Source: Tigriopus japonicus (lineage: Eukaryota > Arthropoda > Copepoda > Harpacticoida > Harpacticidae). From it: a stretch of 64,000 nucleotides of DNA. The notes under the pieces are model-generated. The model was not told the DNA's origin. It did no database searches and saw only the letters and a list, made by a program, of their open reading frames with translations. Position 1 is the first letter of the stretch, and every line of letters starts with the position of its first letter. Made by a program: the position numbers and the translations under genes. This document shows positions 10,209 to 22,556 of this stretch, piece by piece. The DNA lies in NCBI GenBank assembly GCA_010645155.1, contig CM021312.1, forward strand, positions 5,483,338 through 5,547,337, in the 5' to 3' direction.

Positions 10209-12427
10209 ACCAATCGGTACAAAGGCCCTTCCTCAAACTATATTATCTCATCCACTCTCGCCACCTTCTGTGTTATCATTTGTCATAGGCCACCCAATTA
10301 TTTCATCCCCTTACCTGATGATGTAAGTCAAATTATTCTCATTTCCTTCTCGCCCATCCCAATGGCCTCCTATCTTCTCCGAGCGAGTCTGCCAATGACA
10401 TGACGTCTCAACGCCCAGGATTATATTTGATCTTACCCCCATTCTTCCCCCAGTTAAAAAGACGTCTGGCCCACGAGCATCCACTCATCTTGTTGAAACG
10501 ATTAACAACCCTTCATGAACTTGTTTAAGAACCCACGTCTTAATGTCTAGTTTCCAAGGAGTTTCTCATGTTTAAAACCATGCTTTCATTCTCACTGCAA
10601 TTAACTGTGGAAACGTCCCCAGCCATCAAATGCCCCACCCAATCTTTCGTTTTATGTTTAGCGGAATCGGGGAACTACAATAGGCACATGCACACCACCC
10701 ATCGTCAATCCTGTACCACCAAGTACCAAAAGAAACTTTGTCAAGTATTGAAATCGACATCGAGATTTTATCCATGTATCACGAAGTCTTGCTGTTATGT
10801 CTCGTTATCTAATTATTATATCCCCTCCCCCTCTCAAAGTTGCACATCCCCGATTTCGCTTAATAGTGCAGCTTCCTGGTGCATGTGTAGTAATTCCCGC
10901 CCTCGTCACTCGCCTTCAAATACCCGTTCACCCACCCCTATGAAAGATTTGTACTCGTGATGAATTATTCCAGTCAACCCACAAAGCCTAGTTCTAACGA
11001 GCTATTTGTACTTCAGCCAAATCCATTTCAAAGAGACAGCAAGCAAAAAGTTGAAGAAACTATGAAGATGATACGCTTTTTGTCTTGAAAGCTAGCGTTT
11101 TCAAGCTAGTATCATTCAGTTATTTTTTCATTTGAAATTAAATAAAAAGGATATATTGCAGTTACTAAATCTCTTGTTGGTTTTTATTTCGTTCGTTGCC
11201 TTTGATGTTTACATAGATAAAAAATATTTGTTTAAGTCCACTTGCTGGATGTTATGCCAATTATCACAATGTGCCAAAGGAAGAGGATATGATGTAGAAG
11301 TTGTTTTAGAATTCAGCCTTAGTTAAATTGTACTTAACTGGACCTCTTTCATGTAGACCACGGGAATGTAACTGTTGGACCGTGACCCTCGTGTGGGCCC
11401 GAGGGTGGGTTATGGTGGGCTCAAGTTATGGGGAAAGTCTAGAATAGTAGGTCGAGTAGATTCATGTCGAGTTTGAATCTGAGAAATGTGACTTCACTTC
11501 TCGTGGAGAACGGTCATTAACGATTAGATCTTCAAAACCTCTCGTTGAATTGAAATTTTGCGATGTTTAATTTACATGACCCCTTTCCTAGGTGAAAACA
11601 TAAAATATCCAGAGATATGCGATAGTAGATTATGGACAACTGAAACTCGGGAGTTGGTATAAATTTTGAACACCAGGTGAAGCTGAAGAAAGTGATGTGG
11701 AAGTTTCACATCCACTTTCACGATTTGTTATTACCCATTTCAATGCATGGCAATTGGAGGATATAAAATTGTTCGACCCGGAGGTCAAGTAAACCCTTTA
11801 TCCTAAAACCGTTAATGAGAAAACAGAAAGCTGAGTTAAACATAAGCATACTGAATAAGGTTAAATCATTGTCTTTCAATGATCTCATCCAGATGCAAAT
11901 GAAAATGACGTCTCCTGAAAACATTTTACACAAATCTTGAACTAGTGGATATGCTTCACAACAGATTTTTTTACCGGGAAAATTCGAAATCGAACAATGG
12001 GATCTCCAAAATCTTAATAAAATTTTGCCGCCGCCACTTTCATTGATCGGGCAATGCACAAGCTTAACGGGGGTTAGCAAGCTATAAATTCTTATGTAAA
12101 TGAATAGTAGAAAGCACGAGAATTTAAAAAAAAACCTTTTCCAAAGCCATTCGACACTACACTCGGTTCTTAATCTTATGTGTGTTTCGGAATAATCGAC
12201 AGCGTTGTTAAGAAGAAAGTTTATTCATCTTTTCTTTGGCACAAACATGTATGGGTAGAAATTCAATTGGTGATAATCGATCTGCTCGAATTTGGGTAAA
12301 AAGTGTATAATTTAGAGAAAGCCATTCGATTCATCGGTAAAAATGGTTAGGAATAAAGTATGTGAATTGAAATTCATTTGAGGATGTGATTGATGAAATG
12401 GAAAGAGTAAGACGCACACTGACTCAC
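10209..12427. other. Facing 3' UTRs of LSM14 (+) and tamozhennic (-)
   Basis: Downstream of LSM14 lies C/T-rich sequence that is probably its 3' UTR; an ATTAAATAAA cluster at about 11137-11146 could be its poly(A) signal. On the minus strand AATAAA (plus-strand TTTATT at 12220-12225) lies about 200 bp beyond the tamozhennic stop. Short frames in both orientations have no recognisable domains. Confidence 0.45.
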
Positions 12428-14432
12428 TCAATCGATTCGTTTCTTGTGTAGGCTTGCTCCACACGCGTCACAAGTTTTTAACTTACGGTCATTCAGCAAA
12501 GTGCACTTTTGGCAAGAAATCGTGTCTTCTTGATCTGAAGAATCCGTCACTGTCGTACTCGACTTCAAAAGCTCCGGAGAGTTCCGAGACTTGCCGCACA
12601 TTTCGCAGATCTCAACTTTACTTCCGTTATTAAACGTGCAAGCATGGCATTGCCATCCATTCTTAAGCTTTGGAGGCGTATCAACAACCTCTGGAGGAGA
12701 TAGTGGGCGGCTATGGCGTTGACTTCGACGAAGATCACCTTGAGTAGTACTTCGTCGTTTGTGTGAATCTCTCTGACGCTCTCGATCTCCGGAATTCCGT
12801 CGAAATCGCCGATGAACCGCATCCACTTCATCCAAACTGGGATCTTCCGATTGATGAGGTCCCGTCGATGAAATATGGGTTCGTTGGATCTGTTTCAAGA
12901 GCTCTTTTTCCTCCATGGACAAGGGACTGAGCACATCGTGACGAGATCCGGATCGTTCACTTTTCTGTCGGGCCATACTCACTTTATTTAGCAGAGCCAG
13001 GACATCCGGTCGTTCAGCTTGGTCTTTGGTATATCCAATGGTTTCCAATTGTCGATAGACGTAGTCCCAAGACTCATAATTTCCACCAATGCCATTTTCC
13101 GGCAACCCATTGCCCAAGGATTTCCTCCGATTTTCCTCTTCCAAATGTTGAACTGTCAAAGGAATCGGTCCATTTTGCGGGTAGCTAGCATCGCTTCTCG
13201 GAGACGATCCTCGTCGATGTTCCGAATTTGACTTGGGTTCCACATCCACTAAACGCCCCGTTGGGATCCCGGCAGAATGACCATTTTGACTATGAGCCGA
13301 GTACATGGTATTGGTGGACGATGGAGGATGGGGTGGTTGAGAGGCAAGCAAGGGCGATTGGAACGGATTGAATTCGCTGCCGTTGGGCGTCCTCAAAGGT
13401 GCAGTGCTCGCTCCACCTAAAACAACATCACATGGATGAGCGAGCTGTCATTTTGTTTGATCTCGAAATACTGAATCACACTTACTAGTACGATTGTTTT
13501 GATAAGACTGTTGATTCTTCAAGTACGCAATGGATCGGATAGCTTGCTCAGGAGTGCTGATGTGTTCTCGCCGGAAATTCATGGCCTCTTCCCAAGAACA
13601 CGGAAATTGTGTCGACACTCCTTGCACAATGCTGACAATGATCTAAAGAGGAGACTCGGTTATTGTCTGAACCGAGTTATAATTAAATAAACATCGTACC
13701 TGGCATTCCATATAGGCCAGAATGCAGTCTCGAGCGACTTTTGTCACGGCATCTTGTTCCACCGGTCCTTCCAAGGACAACGATTTCTGGCCAGTGGCAC
13801 GATAGCCCATCAGAGTGAAAAGCCTTTCAGCTCCACTCAAGGCACTCTCGATATTATGCTGATAAAATCCACCATATTGCTGAAAAAAATATTCCCAATC
13901 AAAGAAATCTAGGAGTTCCAGTACAATAGAGATCCTTCTTACCTTGACTTCTTTGAATTCTGGTCGCCAGGGTTGGTTGATCAAGTTGGCGGCATAGGTT
14001 TCCAAGGCCTCAAAGGCCTGAGCGGCTTTGAGAGCGGAGAAATCGGGCACCCAACGGGCACTCTCATAAATCACCTGAGCCGTCAACGGGTTGCAGAATT
14101 TGCGTTCATGCGGCACCAGACACAGATATTGATGAATGTACCCTATCAATTAACCATCTTTAAACCCGTTGCTTCATCAAAACGCCAATTTTCAAACTTG
14201 AATTACCTTCCAATTTCTTTCGGATGTCAAACTTCTTGGTGTTTTCCTCCGCCCGTAAATAATTGAGATGAAGTTGGTCGATCTTCAGCCATGATTCGGC
14301 CGTCAAAGCCATGGAAGGACCCATGGATGAGGCTGGAGGTTCAGGATGCCAGGTTCGATAAGGGGCGTGGTGGTGGTGTGTGACACCCACCATAGCTAAA
14401 CTATTAGGGTACTGAGAAGAAGCCGCGGCCAT
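12428..14432 (-). CDS. tamo: Tamozhennic / SPATA2-like PUB and zinc-finger protein
   Basis: Minus-strand exons 14207-14432, 13943-14142, 13700-13879, 13486-13642 and 12428-13416 join in phase into 583 residues. Residues about 80-200 (YLCLVPHERKFCNPLTA, ESALSGAERLFTLMGYRATG) match the PUB domain of SPATA2/Tamozhennic. A conserved block at 371-400 begins WDYVYRQLETIGY, and the linkers are Ser/Arg-rich. Two C-terminal RanBP2/NZF-type fingers follow: about 507-533 (WQCHAC then CEMC) and 552-575 (CQKC then CDAC), each with the central Asn. In vertebrates SPATA2 bridges CYLD to the LUBAC ubiquitin ligase. In Drosophila, Tamozhennic controls nuclear entry of the Dorsal NF-kB factor. Carrying two zinc fingers makes ubiquitin binding plausible (inference). 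The start codon lies in GGCCATTCGT on the plus strand, about 770 bp from MsrB. Confidence 0.85.
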
Positions 14433-15202
14433 TCGTGCGTTCCCTCGCCAACTTAGAATGAAGACTCAACTAACCTAGGCCCACCCACTCACCCACCCAC
14501 ATGTTAATAGGTCATCAGGCCAGCTTCTCTCTCTGTCCGTCTTTTTGAAAAAGAAGCCGTACCGATTTTGGCCCGCATCCAAGAAGAGAAATGAGGAAAG
14601 TCTTGAAACGATGGCGAATCAGAATAGTTGGGGACTTTCCCTTTGGCTTACGGCCAATTTAAGTGCGATTTGGACTGACCACGCCAAAAATCTGCGCTAA
14701 GGCCCAAATGAGCCTCACAGTTTAAAGCGAATTTGTGGGAAATTTGATAAGGGTGTGGAGGACACTCGTTAATTTATGGCTAGTCAGGTCTGAGGTCAAA
14801 ACGGTTGATGGGCATCCCTTGGATTGGTTCAACGATATCTTTGTTGACACACTACATTAAGGCATATTTTTAGTCACTAGTTTTAGGTAAAAATTTGGCT
14901 TTTGAGGGAACTTTTCTTCTGTAAAAACTAGAAATCTTGACGTCTTTGTTGACAAAAAAAGCTCCCTCTGTCGGCGAACTATTCAACCAGAAAATAAAGG
15001 CACAAAAGTGCGGCTATTTCCTTGCCGAGGCTCATTTACCGATCATGATCCACCCTCTCCCTCCCCTAGCCATAGGATCAACCTCCCTATTCAGTGCTTT
15101 TTGTTTATATCTTAATAATAGAAACATTTTATTACTAGCTTAAGTTACCCTCCTGATTCCTTACGTCAGGTTCCGCGATTGGTTACGAAATCATCGTTTA
15201 CA
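14433..15202. promoter_or_regulatory. Shared divergent promoter region (tamozhennic and MsrB)
   Basis: The two start codons face away from each other across 770 bp. The tamozhennic side holds CCCACCC tracts and a CT-rich stretch (TTCTCTCTCTGTCCG). The MsrB side holds TGATTCCTTACGTCAGG, which includes a CRE/AP-1-like TTACGTCA at 15160-15167. TATA boxes are not obvious. Any 5' UTR introns would also lie here. Confidence 0.35.
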
Positions 15203-16964
15203 ATGGCCAGTTTCAGCGTCATATCTCGTAGTTTAGGCCGTTTTTGTGTGGCTCTACCCATTGTGATAACCCGTAGACGCTGGATTGGTGGCTTTAGACC
15301 CGCCCATCGCCGCTTTCAGACCGGATTAACCTTGGGTCTCCCGCGAATCATGGGACAAAAGTTTAGTGGAGATTGGGCTTCTGAGCATCGCGCCGATGCT
15401 GATCCGGTTTTGTTGGACAAGGCTCGAACCCGCCCACGGGAAATGACGGATGAGGAATGGCGTCAAGTGCTCACACCCAAACAGTTTGATGTGGCTCGAG
15501 GTCATGGCACGGAGCCCGCATTTACGGGATATTACGCGGATAATAAGGATCCGGGTGAGATTAGGGTTGCTTGGAGGGATAGCATGTTGACAATCCATGG
15601 GAAGGGGTGTTTTTTATCATGTTACAACAGTTCTCCTGGAAGGCCTTGAAATTGAAGATTTTAAAAGACCTTAGGACCAAGTTTTTGTTTATTCTTGTCA
15701 CTAACTTTTTATTAGTTCTGCATTTTCACGACAATGAAAAGTGATATCTTTCAAAGGATACTAAATGATAAAACAAAAAATAACCTCATCAAATCAAATA
15801 TCAAAACAAGCTTCTTATGATACTGTAAGACTTAAAAAAAGTGAGGTTGTATGTTATTGTGGAGTCATTTCTTTATTTTAGCTTTTCTTCTCTCAACAGA
15901 AGATTCCAGATTATCATGATGAATCTGTTCGATTTGCTTCTCTTTATATTGATTGTTTGTGCATGGTTGTTACAACTATTTTGATATTTGAGCTTGAAAT
16001 TTAGGCATGAGTAGATTATGCTTTAACACTCCATTGAAAATGAAGATTTTGCCAAAACAAAAAAGGAGATGTGTTTGCAGTTTTGAAATCAGAAGGACCT
16101 ATGGATCAATACTATGTAAATTTCAAGATTGTCTCTTGTTAAAAAGTTTTTAGAAAATAATAACGTTCAAATTTTAATAATTTATTCTTGAATTTATTTA
16201 TGCTAAGGTTCCTCCTCTTTTTTTTGTTTCCTTGGATCCAAAAGGGCGTCAGACGAACGGAATTTTTGCATTTAATCGCACATTGCAGAAAATGTTGACA
16301 TTTATTAGATTATGAAAAAAAATGCCTTTCAGATGTAGCAGATTAGGCTCAAAACTTTTTCCTGATTTTTTTTCTATTTTGAATGATTTGTTTTTTAAAT
16401 TTAATTCACTTACTCTTGTATAAAACTCCGTTCTCCTTTCACATAAATGTTTAGAGTCGGAAATAATTCTTCCATTAAGATTTTTATATGCCAGCATTGA
16501 TTTATTTTTAAGGTTGTGTTCAAAATAAGTATAACTTTTTAAATTATCTTTCACGCATAAATCTTATATTAATAAAAAATCTTCTTGAGATTATCGAAAA
16601 GATCTGATGTTTTTAATGACTACTGAAATTGAACCTTAAACACCTAAGATATCTCTTTTGAAATACAAATACTCATATTTTAGGTACATATCTCTGCGTG
16701 TGTTGCACTGCGGAATTGTTTCCCTCTAAAACAAAGTATGAATCCGGATCCGGTTGGCCTAGTTTTTACGACACTCAAAAGTCCGAGAACGACACCGACA
16801 ACGTGGAAAGGAAGCGTGATATCAGTTTCGGAATGGTCCGCACTGAAGTCTTGTGCAAACGATGTGGTTCCCATCTTGGTCATGTTTTCGAGGATGGTCC
16901 AAAACCCACTGGTCTTCGATACTGCATAAACAGTGCCTCATTGAAATTTAAACCCAAAGAATAA
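15203..16964 (+). CDS. MsrB: Methionine-R-sulfoxide reductase B, probably mitochondrial
   Basis: Exons 15203-15554 and 16684-16964 join at a split Gly codon into 210 residues; the 1.13-kb intron is AT-rich. The enzyme reduces methionine-R-sulfoxide in proteins. Residues 1-50 are rich in Arg and hydroxylated residues and lack acidic ones, as in a mitochondrial presequence; an internal Met (MGQKFSGDW) might also serve as a start. The SelR domain follows: zinc Cys pairs at 122/125 (YLCVCC) and 175/178 (LCKRC), the motif [22 protein letters not shown], and the catalytic Cys198 in [11 protein letters not shown]. The catalytic residue is Cys, not selenocysteine. The ATG at 15203 (ACAATGG context) was chosen because the frame upstream lacks another ATG. 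Confidence 0.93.
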
Positions 16965-16965
16965 A
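16960..16965 (+). terminator. AATAAA overlapping the MsrB stop codon
   Basis: The last sense codon and the TAA stop together spell AATAAA, giving a possible poly(A) signal inside the end of the reading frame. No better hexamer is seen in the next 60 bp, so a very short 3' UTR is possible. Confidence 0.4.
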
Positions 16966-19900
16966 ACCAAAACAAATGCTTAAGTTTGAAAAAAACTATT
17001 ATCTTGGTTTAAACAGATGAAATATGGGCTGGAATGGCTTTTAAAGCTGACTGATCCGACCCAGGTCTGAATTTGTAGGCCTCATTTCAGGCTTTTGGGT
17101 TTCTAATTTTAATGCCTTTGGAGCCTGAAACTTCGTTTAAGCTTCGGATCACCCTGACAAACATGCACAGTCTGATTCTCAAATCTGGATTTCCCACTGT
17201 CATGATGCCATAAAGCGGATCATCCAGGCAGAATAAAAACAGCTCAAAGAGTGAAAGAGTTGAGCAAGATCTCCAAATTGGTTTCTTTCGCCCTGAAGAT
17301 CCGTGCGTGTGAGACTTGAGACTGGATTAGCTCGGATCAACTAATAAGATATGCAAGAGTTGCCTTCTCCGTGATTTCTCACTTCGAGAGCTTCCATATT
17401 GAATTAAGCATCTTATGCCAGCGATGAGCAATATGAGTCGACGGAATTGGACACTGTTGGGTTAATCGGTTAGATGCCTGCTTATTTTTGGCCGGTAATT
17501 ATGAAGGGTTTTGGTTGCTTGAACCCATAACGTAACAACGATTGGGTTGCCTTTGCTTTGAAAATTGCTCTTAATTCTGGCACTTGGCCATGCTAGCTAA
17601 TCACTACTTTTGGTAACTTCTGTTGGTCCCCTTCAAAATTCTAGTCCAAGACTTCGTCAACGACGACGACCCAAATTTGGTTTTTGGCCTGCTAACACAG
17701 TCATTGTCTAATGAACTTTTATGGCCTTTTCCCCAATGAATCGGTCAGAGGGCAAAAACATCAAATGCTCGGTGAAGAGAAAAACCTCTCTCCAATCACC
17801 TACATATTTCTATCTTTGCGCGAGGGGAATACCAATACGAAGGTGACCTCATTTACAACGTATAAAAATCGTACGGCATTCCAGATTGGTAACTTTGACA
17901 TTGAATAAAATCCATGAACTAAAATTCACTTTGAAAACAATTTCTTTATGGACTTCACTTATTATGAAATTTGTAAATACTGTCACTTACAAATCTTCCT
18001 TTTCACATCAGTTTAAAAAGCTAAACACACTAGATTATTAAGAGATCCCACTTTAATGACACAACAAAATTTTAAATGGTGGAAATATGTTTCTTCTGGG
18101 TAATGAAGTTTGAGTGAAAGTTAATAGAAACACACCAGAAATGATTTTTTGGATGAACGCCGCTCGTATTCACGTTAACGAGATTCTATGAGAAGAGTTA
18201 GAGAATCCAATTCCCGATAATATATGACATCATTCATCAAGAAGAGTTGAGTGGGTTGAACAACAGGAGAGAAGAGAGAAGGGCACTTCCAATTGGTCCA
18301 ATTGCCTTATTAGAGGACGGTTTACTCATGGCTCCATTTAGCAAAAAAAGTTATACAGGGGATGCAAAGAAGCAGAAGAGAAACCGAACGATTTCTATGT
18401 CAAAAACGGAGATTTCCTTCGATTTCTGCCTGTTTCAAGATAACATCAGCCACGATCATTCTGACAAAATTTAATCGGTTCAGCCGTCGTCAAAACTTTG
18501 ATTGATCCAAGCTCGTTTCGCGATGAGTTCTGATTCTTTTCCATTAAAGTGTACTGACAAACACTGTCAAAAGCTCATTTATGGCCTTTGGTAAATATAA
18601 TTCCGTAGTTCAATCGGGGATTTCTTCCCAGTGTGTGAATTATGAACTGTGGAGTGGACCCCAGGGCATTTCGTCTCACAAGTTGGAGTAGATTGCTAAT
18701 CATTGTTTGCCAAAGCCCTTCCTTCGTCAAGATGGATAAGGTCAATCAGACCGGGATCTTCTCCACGATTCAATTCGAACTTCTGCTTTAGAATGAATAA
18801 GACCACAGAAGGATTATCCTTAGAGGTACTGCTTTCAGAAGAGTAGCAGCAGGACCAAAACAAGTCTTTTGTTCATAGGGGGCGCCATGAACAAAAGAGT
18901 GATACCTGACACAACAGATGGCCCACTCTGGATCTCTGTAGTTCATCTTGGCAACAATAAATTTACACATTCTTTCAAACTGTGGCTTATTCTGTTTGCC
19001 TTGTGGGAAACCTGAGAAGATAAGAGGCCCTGGCAACAATGGCAGAAAATATCAAACAAATCCTACCCAAAGTATATGCCAAACACTGGCAAACCATTGC
19101 CATTTTCTCCTTCACTTCCCTCCCAGATATGAGGGTGAAAAGGACCTTTGGTCATAATGACAACATAGGTGTTGAACCAAAAACTTTGAAAAGACTTTAC
19201 TAGAAAAAAAAGAACACCAATTGAGGTATCAATTTCCGGATATCGTTTTTAGGCATATTTTTAGACATGCATCACTGGTTCAATAACTACTTGTTCCATG
19301 ATTTTTCTTTGGGATCTCACTTATTATAAAACAAGACTTCTTCTTCGGGGCACTTTCTGTGTACAATGAATCTCTATACAGCTTATCTGTGATTGAACTA
19401 CCTCTATCTAGTCAATGAAGTGAGTAGTCGAATTTCTGTCCAAGAGTTCAATCAATGGGTTCAGCAATCTTCCCTTTGCACAGACGAGAGATTTTTTGAT
19501 GTACTATAGGTGCTCAAATGCCATCTTCTGAATTCCCTCTTCCTTGGACATGAACTGTCGAAGATCTTGTCCAAAGCTTGGAGATCGGAGCTAGCTAGCT
19601 AGCTGCCCTAGTTCGTTTCAAGCTTCGACGGAATAGGTTCATCAAGGGAATCTGCTTGTAATGCGAAAAGGTCATAAATATTCGCCCGAAAAAGAGACCT
19701 ACCGAATGGAAATGAGAAGAGTGGATGGATGGATGGATAGATGAACGGCCAGTTAGACTCTCTACTGAACACCGTTCTTCCCATTCTTGTCCATTATACT
19801 GTATATAGTCATATTACTCACAATATTCTTCAGTGGTGGCCATTTCATCTTGGAACCCCGAACTCCGGCGAAGTTACCACTTACTAGTGGTAGTTACCTG

Positions 19901-22556
19901 GCCGTCATCATCTGAAATTCTTATATAATGGGCTCTTTCCTCCCTTTCCATCCAGTTGTTCAGCTCTTGGACAGACAAGACTCCTCATCAACAGCAATTC
20001 TTCGACTGAGGAGGTTGAGGAAAAAATTGGACTCTAATTTGTTCTCGAATTTCATGCATAGAGACCCTTTTCCTTCTCTGCAAGTGATTTTACAGGGGCG
20101 GGGCACTCTGGTCTCTGTGTAGAATTGGGACATTACAAATGTTTAACGAAGTCCACTCTTTTTTTTCATAACCAGGAGAACTTCGAACGACTTGAGAAAA
20201 CTTTAACGGGGGGCTCGTCATCTCATTTATCGAAGAATCGGCCTCTTTTGCACGGTAATAAAATCCAGTGACTCAGGTCAGAGAAGGAATAGCCGCAATA
20301 TTTGATTTGCCTTTATTGGAACCAACCCAAGTATCTGTCCGTTTCATGTCGTTGAACTCGCTAGCCTTTTTTGGTACTCCATATATTTTTGAGATCAAAT
20401 ATGATTGGAGAAAAAGATTTCATTCGCCATTCAACAGATCTTGGATAATAATGAGCCTCAGACAATCAATTTTTGGTTACCTTGTTGCTCAAGGTTGCGA
20501 TCAAGTTTGCGTGGAGCCCAAAGATTTGAGGCCCTTTCAGCCAAAGATAAAGTTCCCACTTGAATGGGCATTGGCTCAGAAAGTGCCAAATTGAACTATA
20601 GATAGCCACATCCAGTCTGATAGAGGATGATGTGTGTGGAGTGAAAACCACAAGAGTAGAAGTAATCGAAGTTGGACATGTTGCAAGTCATGCATTATCA
20701 AAATTCCTGCCCGACAGAGCCAATCATCATCTTAAGGGTGAGTTGGATGAAACCCGCAACACCGTCGAGCATGATGATGCTGATGCTGATGAAATCCAAA
20801 TCCCAATCCCGCCAAGATCAAAAGGTCCCGGCACAAACTAGCATTGAGTTCCACTCGAGCTGAAAATCTGCGTTCCAAGCTTTTCAAGCCGGTCAAAAGA
20901 AGTTTTGTTCCGGATTCATTCAATACCTTGGCCAAACATCATTGCAATTGGCACAATGTAAAGAATGGCTTGAGAAGAAATGTCTATGCCAACTTGATTG
21001 GTTTTGCAATAGAAGAGTGTGATAAAAAAAAAAATCCATGCCATTTTTTGTGTCTCCACATGAGATCTCTGAAGCGCTGCAAGTTTATATATTGTAAACA
21101 TCTGCTCGTAGTCCACGCAAAGACAACCCCTTTCCAAAGCTGGGTCAATAATTTAGGGAAAGCCACTCCTAACACACTTATCCTGGTCGGTTTGAAGCCA
21201 TGCATGCGTTCTTCCACTCAGTCAGTCGGGACCGTGCAGGGACCCTGTTCACATTTCTCCCGTTGGCCCAAGTAATACGTAGTACTGAGGATCTACCCTC
21301 TGGTTGGAAATGAAATTGTCGCCGGGCTTTGGTGGTGGTGCTCCCTGATCTCTCGGTCTCTCTTTCCATCTGCTCTCTCGTCAATCTGCGTCTTGCTTCC
21401 AACTCTCTCTCTCTCTCTCCTCTCTGCTTCTTTCTCTCTTTTGGTGGAGTTTGGTGGTGCTCTCTCCTCGAACTTGGAGTCTCTTTTGGCTCTCCAGGAG
21501 ATTGGAGCAAGGAGCCTACCAGGATTGGGGTTGCCAGCATGGAGCTGACTGCTTTGGAATTCACTCAAATGTCGGTCTCTCTTGTACTAAAAGTATATGA
21601 GCCGAGGAAAACAGCCAACTGAAATTAGAAATGTAAGAATAACCTTTGCTGTAGAGCGGTTTGGAACATAAGATCGGGAGAGAAGTTGAAAGCCAGAGAA
21701 AGTAAAGTTGGTGGAGATTGAATCCCGTGACAATGTCGTCAGTCACTTGAACTTGGGTTGACTCCCAAGAAATGCTTGTGGATACCCCATTGTTCGCACA
21801 AGTTTCCACTTAAAAGTTTTATCATGCTAGATGTAAGGGTAATGAACCCATATTTCATTTCCCTGTGATCTTCTTGTGTGAATGTTGAAGTCGCACCCAA
21901 CTTCCCTCCAGCTCATCCCCAACCGAGGATCGATCGACCGACCGACCAAACGACCGATAGAACGAACCCTCGTACGCTTCCCAAAAAATCCGAGACGTCG
22001 TTCGTCGCAAGCACAAACCCGGCTTTTCGGTTCAGAGAGAGGATCCACTCCACTTTTTGGACGAGGAGGGCATTGGACTTGGACTTGGCGGAGGGCGACG
22101 CGAGTCTGGCGGGAAGCTTGACATTTCTTTTGCTTTAGGCACCATGATATCTCCTCTGAGCCTGCTCAAAGACAGACTTGCAACGGGGGTATGGATGGAG
22201 GATGAACCAAGTGGATGGAATGGAGGCAACACAACACAACACGCACACGGACTCCAAGTAGTACAACAAGGAACGGACGGACGACCTAATAGAGGGACTA
22301 GGCATGCCTGAAGAGTGATATCTGGTGCAGCCCTCACTCAGTCGGGAGTAGGACAGAGAGGTGGTCACAACTCTGCGTCAGTATCTCTCTCCGTAGATTC
22401 ATTCATGAAGCAGCTGACAACGCACTTGGTGGTGAAAGCAGTGAAGTATATGTGAGGATCACCAAGTTTGAACACGTCTTGGATGATCCGTTACAATAGT
22501 GGTGCTTGACTAACTAATACAATACCAAAAAGCTCGTGCTTTCCAACTTGGACACA
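16966..22556. other. Intergenic DNA and probable 5' region of SoxC copy 1
   Basis: No coding region with recognisable domains was found in these 5.6 kb. Features noted: a GGAT repeat near 19723-19740, a GATGAT/GCTGAT triplet run near 20770-20795, a CT dinucleotide tract at about 21395-21425, and a CpG-rich stretch at about 21900-22130 with a GACC repeat. The CT tract and CpG-rich stretch are reasonable candidates for the SoxC promoter and 5' UTR. The remaining short frames look like chance. Confidence 0.4.
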
